DNA of 20,124 bases from Geobacter sp. Lineage in GTDB: Bacteria; Desulfobacterota; Desulfuromonadia; Geobacterales; Geobacteraceae. Numbering within the stretch: the stretch's first letter is position 1; every line of letters begins with the position of its first letter. Where the stretch lies: positions 1 through 20,124 of the forward strand of contig DNJC01000008.1 in assembly GCA_003490025.1 (NCBI GenBank), given 5' to 3'. Below are positions 1 to 7,785 of the stretch, piece after piece. The notes under the pieces were generated by a model. The model did not search any database. It was not told the DNA's origin and worked only from the letters and a program-made list of their open reading frames with translations. The translations under genes and the position numbers were made by a program.

Positions 1-1
1 G

Positions 2-64
2 GTCTGACAGGTCTGACAGGTCCGACAGGTCCGACAGGTCCGACAGGTCCGACAGGTCCGAAAG
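2..64. repeat. 9-bp tandem repeat, seven units
   Basis: Seven back-to-back 9-bp units: two GTCTGACAG, four GTCCGACAG and one degenerate GTCCGAAAG. The array may extend left of the window. It ends just before the ribosome binding site of msrA, so it lies in the msrA leader or promoter region. The core GGTCCGA recurs in the palindromic repeat near 12305. A change in copy number would alter the distance between any upstream promoter and msrA; that effect is inference. Confidence 0.9.
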
Positions 65-80
65 CACAAAGGAGGAAATC

Positions 81-647
81 ATGGAACCAACCGCTGCAGA
101 GAAGACCGAAATGCAAACCGAAACCGCCATCGTCGCCGGCGGCTGCTTCTGGTGCATGGAACCTGTCTTCGACAAGATGCCGGGGGTGCTATCGGTGACG
201 CCGGGGTACACCGGCGGGACCACCCCCAACCCCAGTTACCAGGAGGTCTGCCAAGGCGAGACCGGCCACGTGGAGGCGGTCCGCATCGTCTTCGACCCCG
301 GCCAGGTGAGCTACCGCGACATCCTCCGGGTTTTCTGGCGCAACATCGACCCCACCACCCGCAACCGGCAGTTCTGCGACTACGGCAGCCAGTACCAGAC
401 CGCCATCTTCTACCTGGACGAGAACCAGAAGCGGATGGCCGAAGAGACCAGCCGGGAGGCGGCGCAAACGAGCCGGGTGAAACTCGGCGTCGTCACCGAC
501 ATCCGGCCGGCACAGGAGTTCTACCCCGCCGAGGAGTACCACCAGCAGTACTACAAGAAGAACCCCTATCAATACAGGCAGTACCATGAAGGGTGCGGCC
601 GCAACTGGCGCCTGAAGCAACTCTGGGGCGAGCGCGACCAGGGTTAG
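81..647 (+). CDS. msrA: Peptide-methionine (S)-S-oxide reductase MsrA
   Basis: The 188-residue product reduces methionine-S-sulfoxide in proteins back to methionine using thioredoxin, a cytoplasmic oxidative-damage repair step. The family signature GCFWC is at residues 21-25, with C22 as the expected catalytic cysteine and C25 nearby. The conserved block around FCDYGSQYQTAIFY and the C-terminal YHEGCGRNW segment, which supplies a possible resolving cysteine, are also present. Length is normal for a single-domain MsrA, with no MsrB fusion. The start follows a strong AAAGGAGG site (68-75) six bases upstream of the ATG. A promoter for the next operon begins seven bases after the stop codon, so msrA is probably not the first gene of that operon. 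The msrA promoter is outside the window or hidden by the tandem repeat. Confidence 0.96.
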   Translation: MEPTAAEKTEMQTETAIVAGGCFWCMEPVFDKMPGVLSVTPGYTGGTTPNPSYQEVCQGETGHVEAVRIVFDPGQVSYRDILRVFWRNIDPTTRNRQFCDYGSQYQTAIFYLDENQKRMAEETSREAAQTSRVKLGVVTDIRPAQEFYPAEEYHQQYYKKNPYQYRQYHEGCGRNWRLKQLWGERDQG

Positions 648-653
648 AGTTTC

Positions 654-681
654 TTTACAATATGGATCCACCCTCTACAAT
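654..681 (+). promoter_or_regulatory. Sigma-70-type promoter of the mla-like operon
   Basis: TTTACA (654-659) and TACAAT (676-681) each match the -35/-10 consensus at five of six positions, with a 16-bp spacer. Transcription would begin near 688. An alternative ATG at 662 for the permease lies inside this element and has no ribosome binding site, which favours the start at 716. Confidence 0.65.
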
Positions 682-715
682 CTTTAGCATTGTTCAGAGT
701 TTGGGGTGGATATAT

Positions 716-1486
716 ATGACCTACCTGCTTGCCAAAGTCGGCGCATGGACCCTCGGCCGCCTCAAGGAGATGGGGAGGATGTTTAACTTCATCCTCTACG
801 CCTTCTATATCTGCATCACCTCCCCCGGTCATCCCCGTCACATCCTGAAACAGATCAGCTTCATCGGCGCCAAGTCGAGCCTCGTCGTCGTCCTTACCGC
901 CTGCTTCACCGGCATGGTGCTCGCCCTGCAGGGATACTACACCCTTGCCAAATTCGGCTCGGAGGGGATGCTCGGGGTCGCCGTCTCCCTTTCCCTCATA
1001 CGCGAACTCGGACCCGTCCTCACCGCCCTGATGGTGACCGGGCGGGCCGGCAGCGCCATCGCGGCCGAGATCGGCATCATGCGCATCTCGGAGCAGATCG
1101 ACGCCCTGGAGACCATGGCCCTGGAGCCGTTCAAGTACCTGGTTGCCCCCAAGCTGATCGCCTCCATTTTCGTGCTGCCGCTTCTTTGCGCCATCTTCGA
1201 CGTGGTCGGGATCTGGGGAGGGTACCTGGTCGGCGTCGAACTCCTCGGCGTGAACCCCGGCGCCTATTTCGGCGAGATGGAGAACAGCGTGCAGTGGAAA
1301 GACATCTATTCGGGGCTGGTCAAGTCGGGCTGCTTCGGCGTCATCATCGCCTGGATCTGCTGCTACAGGGGGTACTACACCGGGCACGGGGCCGAGGGGG
1401 TCTCCCGGGCCACGACCACGGCGGTGGTCACCTCCAGCGTCCTCATCCTGGTCTGGGACTACTTCATCACCTCGGTGCTCACGTGA
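716..1486 (+). CDS. mlaE: MlaE-type ABC transporter permease
   Basis: Integral inner-membrane permease of the MlaFEDB-type lipid transporter, which moves phospholipids between the inner membrane and periplasm to keep the outer membrane asymmetric. From ATG 716 it has 256 residues, close to E. coli MlaE. It carries the family block ELGPVLTALMVTGRAGSA and following AAEIG (about 97-120) and several hydrophobic segments (about 50-75, 145-175, 200-218, 235-255). I chose 716 because GGGGTGG (703-709) sits upstream at good spacing and because the strong promoter at 654-681 overlaps the longer alternative starting at 662. The ATPase gene begins seven bases after the stop. No MlaB (STAS) gene is present in the operon. 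Substrate is inferred from the family; solvent or sterol-like lipids are possible alternatives. Confidence 0.9.
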   Translation: MTYLLAKVGAWTLGRLKEMGRMFNFILYAFYICITSPGHPRHILKQISFIGAKSSLVVVLTACFTGMVLALQGYYTLAKFGSEGMLGVAVSLSLIRELGPVLTALMVTGRAGSAIAAEIGIMRISEQIDALETMALEPFKYLVAPKLIASIFVLPLLCAIFDVVGIWGGYLVGVELLGVNPGAYFGEMENSVQWKDIYSGLVKSGCFGVIIAWICCYRGYYTGHGAEGVSRATTTAVVTSSVLILVWDYFITSVLT

Positions 1487-1493
1487 GGCGGCC

Positions 1494-2240
1494 ATGATCG
1501 AACTCAGAGGGGTGACCAAGGCCTTCGGCAGCCAGACGGTGCTGAGCGGGTTGAACCTGGAGGTCCCGGAAGGGATGATCACCGCCGTCATAGGTCCCTC
1601 CGGAGAGGGGAAGAGCGTCCTTTTGAAGCACATGATCGGCCTGCTGCGCCCGGACAGCGGCAGTGTTCTGGTGAACGGACAGGATATCTCCAGGCTGGGA
1701 GGGAGGGGAATGAACCGCGTGCGGGAGAAGTTCGGCATGCTCTTCCAGAACGCCGCCCTCTTCGACTCGCTCACCGTCTTCGAAAACGTCGCCTTTCCGC
1801 TGCAGGAAAAGACCATCCTTACCTACGCGGAGATCGCAGACCGGGTGCACGAGGCACTTTTGCAGGTGGGGCTTTCCGGGGTGGACGCGAAATACCCGGA
1901 CCAGCTCTCGGGAGGCATGAAGAAGCGGGTGGGGCTGGCCCGTGCCCTGCTGATGAACCCGAGCATCATCCTGTTCGACGAACCGACCACCGGGCTCGAT
2001 CCGGTCATCTGCCGCGCCATCCACCAGATGATCAGGGAGACCCACGCCAGGTTCGGCTACACGGCAGTCGTAGTTTCCCACGAGATACCCGAGATCTTCG
2101 ACATCTCCGACCGGGTGGCGATGCTCTACCGGGGAAGCATCATCCAGTACGGTACCCCTGAGGAGATACAGGGTTCTTCACATCCAGCGGTGCGTCAATT
2201 CATCAGCGGGAGCCTGGACGGCCCGATCCACCCGATATGA
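1494..2240 (+). CDS. mlaF: MlaF-type ABC transporter ATP-binding protein
   Basis: Cytoplasmic ATPase that powers the MlaE-type permease. All motifs of a working nucleotide-binding domain are visible in the 248 residues: Walker A GPSGEGKS (34-41), Q-loop around Q85, ABC signature LSGGM (138-142), Walker B ILFDEP with D162 and E163, and a switch histidine at H196. The sequence KKRVGLARAL after the signature is typical of the MlaF/Ttg2A group. It is tightly coupled to the upstream permease (seven-base gap, GAGG ribosome site within the permease stop region) and followed after 31 bases by the MCE gene. The C-terminal tail around residues 225-248 is short; in E. coli that region helps bind MlaB, which has no gene here. 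Confidence 0.94.
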   Translation: MIELRGVTKAFGSQTVLSGLNLEVPEGMITAVIGPSGEGKSVLLKHMIGLLRPDSGSVLVNGQDISRLGGRGMNRVREKFGMLFQNAALFDSLTVFENVAFPLQEKTILTYAEIADRVHEALLQVGLSGVDAKYPDQLSGGMKKRVGLARALLMNPSIILFDEPTTGLDPVICRAIHQMIRETHARFGYTAVVVSHEIPEIFDISDRVAMLYRGSIIQYGTPEEIQGSSHPAVRQFISGSLDGPIHPI

Positions 2241-2271
2241 AGGACGGGGCCGCGACAGGTACGGGTGCGAA

Positions 2272-2721
2272 ATGAAAAACGGGAAATTGAATGCAATCGT
2301 GGGGCTGTTCGTGCTGGTCGGCATCATCTGTCTGGCCTACCTCTCCATCAGGCTCGGAAGGCTGGAACTCTTCGACGGCGAGCATTACACGATCAGGGCC
2401 GACTTCGACTCGGTAGCGGGGTTGAAGGAAGGGGCCACGGTGGAGATCGCGGGGGTGCAGGTAGGACACGTGGACCGGATCACGCTGGGGCCGCAGAACG
2501 CGCGGGCGCGGGTTTACCTCGCGTTGCGCCGCGAAGTGAGGCTGCAGGAGGACACCATCGCCTCCGTGCGGACCAGGGGGATCATCGGGGACAAGGTCAT
2601 AGTCCTGAAGCCGGGAGGTTCCGAGAGGCTCCTCGGGGCCGGCGGGGCGATCCGGGAGACCGAGGGGGCCGTGGACCTTGAGGAGCTGATCAGCAAATAC
2701 GTGCACGGCCAGGTGGAGTGA
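2272..2721 (+). CDS. mlaD: MlaD-type MCE-domain substrate-binding protein
   Basis: Single-pass inner-membrane protein whose periplasmic MCE domain would form a hexameric ring on the MlaFE transporter and pass lipid to or from a periplasmic carrier. One transmembrane helix lies at about 7-27, followed by the MCE domain (about 38-115) with the family-like SVAGLKEGATVEIAGVQVG stretch. At 149 residues it ends at the helix LEELISKYVHG, which aligns with the pore helix region of E. coli MlaD; it lacks only the disordered tail of the E. coli protein, so it looks complete rather than truncated. The ribosome binding site is weak (GGTACGGGTG), suggesting coupling to upstream translation. The TolC-like gene follows 37 bases later. 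Confidence 0.9.
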   Translation: MKNGKLNAIVGLFVLVGIICLAYLSIRLGRLELFDGEHYTIRADFDSVAGLKEGATVEIAGVQVGHVDRITLGPQNARARVYLALRREVRLQEDTIASVRTRGIIGDKVIVLKPGGSERLLGAGGAIRETEGAVDLEELISKYVHGQVE

Positions 2722-2758
2722 CGCCGTGGGCACGCTTGGACGTGCCAAGGAGGAGGAT

Positions 2759-4171
2759 ATGAAGGGATCATCGTGGCTGGCCAACAGGTTCAAGATCGGT
2801 TCTCCGCTGTCGTCCGCTGTTTCAGCCTCGACCGCCGTACGTCTCGGCGTACTGCTGCCGGCCGTTTTCCTGCTCCATCTCGGTATGGCAGGCGCCGTCC
2901 GGGCGGAGACGCTGGCCCTCAAGGAGTGCGTCACCCGGGCCGTCGCGACCGCTCCTGAACTCGGGGAGGCGCTGGCGGACATCGAACTCTCCACCGCCAA
3001 GCTCTCCGAGGCGAAGGGGCATCGCCTGCCCCAGATCGACTTCCTCGGTCTTACCGGGCCGGTGCCGAGGGCGAGGGGGGACCAGGTGAGCTCCCCCGAC
3101 AAGATCAACCAGACCAGCCATCTCACCTGGTTCGAGCGCGGCGACGCCACCCTGGTGCAGCCGATCTACACCTTCGGGAAGATCAGCCACTCCATGTCCG
3201 CAGCGAAGCACGGGATTGAGGTGGAGAAGGCGCGCCTGGACCAGAAGCGAAACGAAACGGCCCTCAAGGTGAAGGAGTACTACTACGGCGTGCTCCTGGC
3301 CCGCGAGCTGAGATCGCTGCTGGAGGAGGTGCAGGGCGACCTGGGCCGGGCGCGCGACAAGGCGAAGAAGCTTCTGGAGCAGAACTCGAACAACGTCGAG
3401 GAGGCGGACCTCTACAAGCTGGACGCCTTCAGCGGCGAGGTGAACAAGTACCTGGCCGAGGCGAACAAGGGGGAGAGCCTGGCCCTCGCCGCCCTGAAGG
3501 CGAAGATAGGGATGGCGCCGGAGGCCCCGCTGGAGCTGGCTGACCAGAGGCTTCTCAGGTCCGGGGAGGGATTGGGCGAACTCCAGGGGTACGTCTCCCG
3601 CGCCAGGGAGAGCCGGCCGGAGTTCAGGCAGGTACGCGAAGGGCTCAAGGCGCGCAGGGAGCTGGTGGAGGCGGCCAGGGCAGGGCGCTATCCCGACTTC
3701 TTCCTCGGTGCGAACTTCTCGGCGGCGTACTCGCCCGGGCGCGACCGGGTGACCAACCCGTGGGTGCCGGACGAGTTCAACCATGTCTGGGGAGGCGTCG
3801 CGCTGGGGCTCAAGTGGAAGCTCGATTTCGGGATCACCTCGGCGAAGATATCCCAGGAGCAGGCGCAGTACGACAGGCTGCTGTCGACCGGGAAGTTTGC
3901 CGACGAGAACATCCCGCTGCAGATCAGGAAGTACTATGACGAGGGAGTGGAGGCGGCGACCAGCATCGACGCGACCAAGGGGGGCTACGAGAATTCCAAG
4001 AAGTGGGCCGTGACCGCCATCGCCAATTTCGATTTCGGCATCGGCCCGGCCAAGGAGATCTTCGACTCGCTGCAGCAGTACGCCAAGATGCGGGCGGCGT
4101 ACTTCCAGTCGATCTACAACTACAACCTGTCGGTGGCGAACCTGGGGTATGCGGTGGGGCAGGGGGAATAA
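2759..4171 (+). CDS. TolC-family outer-membrane protein
   Basis: Predicted outer-membrane channel protein of the outer membrane efflux (TolC/OEP) family, 470 residues. The long N-terminal signal peptide has a hydrophobic core at about 28-46 and a likely cleavage after VRA at residue 49. The mature part begins with the family-typical LALKECVTRAVATAPEL, and the protein has long alpha-helical, charge-rich stretches (about 145-270 and 290-330) alternating with short beta-like segments. The start at 2759 is supported by AAGGAGGAGG just upstream; a longer GTG-initiated reading lacks such a site. It is the last gene of the mlaEFD-like operon. E. coli mla operons encode MlaC and MlaB here instead. 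Its partner is probably the MCE transporter, giving a trans-envelope route, but this is inferred from position only. Confidence 0.88.
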   Translation: MKGSSWLANRFKIGSPLSSAVSASTAVRLGVLLPAVFLLHLGMAGAVRAETLALKECVTRAVATAPELGEALADIELSTAKLSEAKGHRLPQIDFLGLTGPVPRARGDQVSSPDKINQTSHLTWFERGDATLVQPIYTFGKISHSMSAAKHGIEVEKARLDQKRNETALKVKEYYYGVLLARELRSLLEEVQGDLGRARDKAKKLLEQNSNNVEEADLYKLDAFSGEVNKYLAEANKGESLALAALKAKIGMAPEAPLELADQRLLRSGEGLGELQGYVSRARESRPEFRQVREGLKARRELVEAARAGRYPDFFLGANFSAAYSPGRDRVTNPWVPDEFNHVWGGVALGLKWKLDFGITSAKISQEQAQYDRLLSTGKFADENIPLQIRKYYDEGVEAATSIDATKGGYENSKKWAVTAIANFDFGIGPAKEIFDSLQQYAKMRAAYFQSIYNYNLSVANLGYAVGQGE

Positions 4172-4222
4172 GGCGAGGTCGAGATTAAGATTAAGAGTTG
4201 CGTGAGGGACGCTGTACTGGAG

Positions 4223-4252
4223 GCGGGCATTGTCGGGTCAATGCCCGCTTTT
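4223..4252 (+). terminator. Intrinsic terminator of the mlaEFD-tolC-like operon
   Basis: A perfect 10-bp stem (GCGGGCATTG, 4223-4232, with CAATGCCCGC, 4239-4248), six-base loop and TTTT on the plus strand. The stop codon of the opposing kinase gene (4238-4240) lies at the loop/stem junction, so the hairpin serves as the shared 3' end of two convergent genes. On the minus strand there is no T-run after the stem. Confidence 0.8.
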
Positions 4253-6370
4253 CAGTGCCAGCTGGAGATCGGCGCAGCGGTACGGCTTCACCACCGCGGC
4301 GGAGAATCCGTAGTCGGCATGGTGCGCCATGACCGGGTCGTTGGAATAGCCGCTGGAAACGATCAGCCGGGCGCCCGGATCGTAGGCCAGTATCTCCCGC
4401 GCAGCCTCCTTGCCGCCCATCCCGGCCGGTATGGTCAGGTCCATGACGACCGCATAGAAGGGGCTCCCCGACTCTCCCGCCTCCCTGTAAAGCCTGATCG
4501 CCTCCTGTCCGTTGCTGCAGGTCACCGCCCGGTATCCCAAGTACTCCAAAAGGTCCGCCGCCAACACCCGGATCGTCTCTTCGTCGTCCATCACCAGGAC
4601 CGACCCCTCTTTGCGGTTCTCCACGGTGAGCTGCGCGGCCGAAGATTCCGACTCGAGCGCGGCTTCTCCCGCCGACGGAAGGTAGAAGGTGAAGGTGGCC
4701 CCCTTTCCGGGCTCGGAACTCACCTCTATCTTTCCGGAATGCTTGCTGACGATGGAATGCACCGAAGCGAGCCCCAGGCCACTCCCGGTCGCCTTGGTCG
4801 TGAAGTATGGGTCGAAGATGAGCTTTTGTTCCTCGGGCGGTATCCCGCACCCCTCGTCGGTGAAGCATATCCTCACGTACTGCCCGGGAGGGAGCGCCTG
4901 GCTGTTCTGCGCCTCCAGGACCACGTTGTCCGCCTTGACCCGAAGGATCCCGCCTCCCGGCATCGACTGGTGCGCGTTGATGATGACGTTGTTGAACGCC
5001 TGGTTCATCTGCCCTTCGTCCGCGTGGATGGGATGGAGCGAGTCCGGAATGTCGACCTCGGTCTGCACCTTCGCGCCGTGCAGCGAGAGAGAGAGGGACT
5101 CCTGCACCAGGTTCCTCACCGAGACCACTTTTTTCACCGGTTGCCCCCCCCGTGCGAAGGTCAGCAGCTGGTGCGCCAGTTCCGCCGCCCGCAGGGACGC
5201 CTTTTCCGCGTTCTCCAGGGGCCTTCGCGCAGGATGCGACGCCTCCAAAAGGACCCCCGCGAAGGAGATGTTCCCGAGGATGCCGGTGAGGATGTTGTTG
5301 AAGTCGTGGGCGATGCCGCCGGCCAGAACCCCGACCGATTCCAGCTTCTGCGCCTTCAGTATCTCGCCCTGCATCGCCTCCCACTTCGTTATGTCGGTGA
5401 ATATGAACAGTATCCGTTGGTATACCAGGCGGGTGTTGAGGATGACGTGCCGCAGCGATCCGTCGGCGCAGGTGATTTTCGCCTCGATGGGCGGGGGCTG
5501 CGCGCCGGTTTTCAGCGCTCCGCCGATGCCGCTGCGCCAGATCCCCCGGATCTCGTCCCTGTACGTCGGGTCGGGGAGGGCGTGCAGCAGCAGGTCGTCC
5601 AGCGTCGGGAGGATTGAGGAACTCAGCCCGAACCAGTCGTTGATGTAGCCGTTCACGTACTGGATCACGCCGTTCTCGTCGGACCACCCCACCCCGGCAG
5701 GCATCTCCTCCATCAGCACCTTGAGGATTTCCTCGTTTTGCCGCAGCGCCTCCTCTATCTCCTTGCGGGCGGCGATGTCCCGCACCATGACGATGATCCG
5801 TTCTTCTCCGTTGATGGTGGCGTGGCGCAGATTCACTTCGGACCAAAAGAGCGAGCCGTCCTTTTTCCTGCTGCGCCACTCGAAAGTCTGGGATATCCCC
5901 TGCGCCGCCAGCTTGAGTCGGCGCATCGTCTCCTCTGAGGTGTAAGGGTGCTCTCCCAGACTCAGTTGGCCCAGGTCGAGTTGCAGGGCTTCCTGCTGCG
6001 TATAGCCGAACATGCTGCACATGGTCCGGTTCACGTCCACCAACAGCCCGGTGACCGCGTCGCGTATCAAGAGCGCGTCGTTGACGTTGTGATAGATGGT
6101 CTGGAACCGCGCCTCGCTCTCTTCCAGCTTGCTTACCGAGTCGGCGATGCGCCACGCGAAACGTGCGATCAACTGGTACAGGAGCGTCGAGGTGACCAGG
6201 ATGAACAGGAGCCCCTTGTACACCTCTATCTGTTCCGCAAGGTGGCGATCGGTGACGAGCCATGCGAGGACGGTACCCGAGAGATAGATCCAGGCGCTTC
6301 CGAAGAGGGCGTACACGCCGACGATCTTCGTTATCTCTTTTCTTGCGCCTCTTTTCAAACCTCGCTGCAT
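4238..6370 (-). CDS. Hybrid sensor histidine kinase (2 TM, PAS-PAS-HisKA-HATPase-REC)
   Basis: Membrane-anchored hybrid sensor kinase of 710 residues. Two helices at about 15-38 and 50-68 flank only a short loop, so there is no periplasmic sensor domain; sensing probably occurs in the membrane or in two cytoplasmic PAS domains (about 82-205 and 215-330). The phosphoacceptor block GGIAHDFNNILTG gives H355. The ATP-binding domain shows NNVIINAHQSM, DEGCGIP (505-511) and GSGLGL (529-534). The C-terminal receiver domain (about 590-705) has the acidic pair D595/E596, phosphoacceptor D644 and K695. No DNA-binding output domain is present and no separate response regulator lies nearby, so the partner is unknown. 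The start is preceded by GGGAG. It is separated from glgC by 94 bases. The stimulus cannot be deduced from the sequence. Confidence 0.93.
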   Translation of the reverse strand: MQRGLKRGARKEITKIVGVYALFGSAWIYLSGTVLAWLVTDRHLAEQIEVYKGLLFILVTSTLLYQLIARFAWRIADSVSKLEESEARFQTIYHNVNDALLIRDAVTGLLVDVNRTMCSMFGYTQQEALQLDLGQLSLGEHPYTSEETMRRLKLAAQGISQTFEWRSRKKDGSLFWSEVNLRHATINGEERIIVMVRDIAARKEIEEALRQNEEILKVLMEEMPAGVGWSDENGVIQYVNGYINDWFGLSSSILPTLDDLLLHALPDPTYRDEIRGIWRSGIGGALKTGAQPPPIEAKITCADGSLRHVILNTRLVYQRILFIFTDITKWEAMQGEILKAQKLESVGVLAGGIAHDFNNILTGILGNISFAGVLLEASHPARRPLENAEKASLRAAELAHQLLTFARGGQPVKKVVSVRNLVQESLSLSLHGAKVQTEVDIPDSLHPIHADEGQMNQAFNNVIINAHQSMPGGGILRVKADNVVLEAQNSQALPPGQYVRICFTDEGCGIPPEEQKLIFDPYFTTKATGSGLGLASVHSIVSKHSGKIEVSSEPGKGATFTFYLPSAGEAALESESSAAQLTVENRKEGSVLVMDDEETIRVLAADLLEYLGYRAVTCSNGQEAIRLYREAGESGSPFYAVVMDLTIPAGMGGKEAAREILAYDPGARLIVSSGYSNDPVMAHHADYGFSAAVVKPYRCADLQLALKSGH

Positions 6371-6425
6371 GGTGCACTCCCGGCTGCAGGAAAACCCTTA
6401 CGAAACCCGTCCTTGCGACTGTGAC

Positions 6426-6455
6426 AGCATGGCACGTTCGCGGCCGGGCCGTCAA
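6426..6455 (-). promoter_or_regulatory. Possible promoter of the hybrid kinase gene
   Basis: Read on the minus strand, TTGACG (6450-6455) is followed after 18 bp by a weak CATGCT (6426-6431). The -35 is good and the -10 poor. It lies in the 94-base gap upstream of the kinase gene. Without it, the kinase could be read through from glgC, as I see no terminator in this gap. Confidence 0.25.
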
Positions 6456-6464
6456 GCTGCGTCC

Positions 6465-7706
6465 CTATTTCACCTCTGCGGCGGATACCACGACGATCCC
6501 CGATTCGGTCACCCGGTACCCCTTGGCCTGGTCCAACTCGTGGTCGTAACCTATCTCAGTACCGTCGGGGATCACCAGGTTCTTGTCGATGATCGCCTTT
6601 TTTATCTTCACGTTCCTGCCGACCGTCACGTTCTCGAACAGTATGGAGTCCTCGATGAGGCTGTAGCTGTTCACCTTGCAGCGCGGCGCCAGTATGGTCC
6701 TTTTGACCGTGGCGCCGCTGGTGATGCAGCCGGCGCAGACATAGGAGTCGATGTTCATGCCGCGCCGCCCTTCCTCGTCGAACACCGTCTTGGCCGGCGG
6801 GAGGTTCCCCTGGTTGGTCAGGATGGGCCACTTGTAGTTGTAGAGGTTCAGCTGCGGCGACACGTTGATCAGGTCCATGTTCGCTTCGTAATACGACTCG
6901 AGGGTCCCGACGTCCTTCCAGTACCCCTTTTCCTCCGCCTTCATTCCCGGGATGATGTTGTCGTTGAAGTTGTAGGCGAACACCTTGTCGCGGTTCGCCA
7001 GCATCATCGGGATCACGTGCTTGCCGAAATCGAGGTCTTCGTACAGCTTCTTTCCCTCCTGCAGCACCTCGATCAGCTTCTTGGTGGAGAAGATGTAGTT
7101 CCCCATGGAGGCGAAGCAGGTGTTGCGCCCCGGGATCGTCTCGGGCTCCGCGGGTTTCTCCGTGAAGGCGGTGACGCGGTAGTCGTCGTCCACCGAGAAG
7201 ACGCCGAAGCGCCTGGCGTCCTCTACCGGGACCTCCAGCGCCGCGAGGGTCAGGTCGGCCCGGTTGCGGCGGTGGTAGTCGATCATCTGGCTGATGTCCA
7301 TCTTGTAGATGTGGTCGCCGCCGAAGATCGCCACGTAATCGGCATCGGAGGATTCCACGAACCTCAGGTACTGCAGGATGGCGTCGGCGGTCCCCTTGAA
7401 CCACTCCTCGCTCTCCGAACTGGTCTCGGGCGAGATCGCGACGTAGAACTCCCCCAGGCCGGTCCATTTGCCCCACGATTCCCTGATGTGCTTGTTCAGC
7501 GAGTAGGCGCGGTACTGGGTCAGTATGTAGACCTTCTTGATCCCGGAGTTGAACAGGTTGCTCAACACGAAGTCGATGATCTTGTATTTGCCGCCGAACA
7601 TGACGCTCGGCTTGGCGCGCCTTATGGTGAGCGGGCTCAGGCGCTCCCCCTTGCCACCGGCCAGGACCATGGCAATGGTGTTTCCGACGTTACTCATTGC
7701 GTACAT
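6465..7706 (-). CDS. glgC: Glucose-1-phosphate adenylyltransferase (ADP-glucose pyrophosphorylase)
   Basis: Makes ADP-glucose from ATP and glucose 1-phosphate, the committed step of bacterial glycogen synthesis, in the cytoplasm. The 413 residues show the nucleotide-binding VLAGGKGERLSPLT (14-27), RRAKPSVMFGGKYKIIDF, GGDHIYKMD, TEKPAEP (glucose-1-phosphate site lysine) and GYWKDVGTLESYYEANMDL, then a C-terminal left-handed beta-helix of hexapeptide-like repeats. Length is normal. The residue aligning by eye with E. coli Lys39, needed for fructose-1,6-bisphosphate activation, is arginine here (R29). The start at 7706 follows GGAGG with seven-base spacing; a second ATG at 7697 is possible. It lies 79 bases downstream of the ChaN-like gene on the same strand with no convincing terminator between, so co-transcription is possible. 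No other glg gene is in the window. Confidence 0.95.
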   Translation of the reverse strand: MYAMSNVGNTIAMVLAGGKGERLSPLTIRRAKPSVMFGGKYKIIDFVLSNLFNSGIKKVYILTQYRAYSLNKHIRESWGKWTGLGEFYVAISPETSSESEEWFKGTADAILQYLRFVESSDADYVAIFGGDHIYKMDISQMIDYHRRNRADLTLAALEVPVEDARRFGVFSVDDDYRVTAFTEKPAEPETIPGRNTCFASMGNYIFSTKKLIEVLQEGKKLYEDLDFGKHVIPMMLANRDKVFAYNFNDNIIPGMKAEEKGYWKDVGTLESYYEANMDLINVSPQLNLYNYKWPILTNQGNLPPAKTVFDEEGRRGMNIDSYVCAGCITSGATVKRTILAPRCKVNSYSLIEDSILFENVTVGRNVKIKKAIIDKNLVIPDGTEIGYDHELDQAKGYRVTESGIVVVSAAEVK

Positions 7707-7785
7707 TGAATTTCCTCCCTCCCCGCCGGCGCTTCGCCGCGGACGTCACGTGTACATTGCAAGGCCCCCCCGCGGGAGACCTCAG

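Noticed and set aside
644..1816. Long minus-strand open frame of 390 codons across the permease and ATPase genes
   Set aside because: It lies opposite two clear plus-strand genes with full motif sets; its translation is low-complexity and shows no family resemblance. High GC creates such shadow frames.
6430..6445. TGGCAC on the plus strand as a sigma-54 -24 element
   Set aside because: No GC element at the required distance, and it would point into the 3' end of glgC.
4191..6455. Long minus-strand frame of 754 codons overlapping the kinase gene
   Set aside because: Arginine/glycine/proline-rich shadow of the kinase gene in another frame; the kinase frame has all catalytic motifs.
7745..7785. 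GC-rich hairpin after the ChaN-PDZ gene as a terminator
   Set aside because: An 8-bp stem with two G-U pairs can form on the minus strand but only two T follow.
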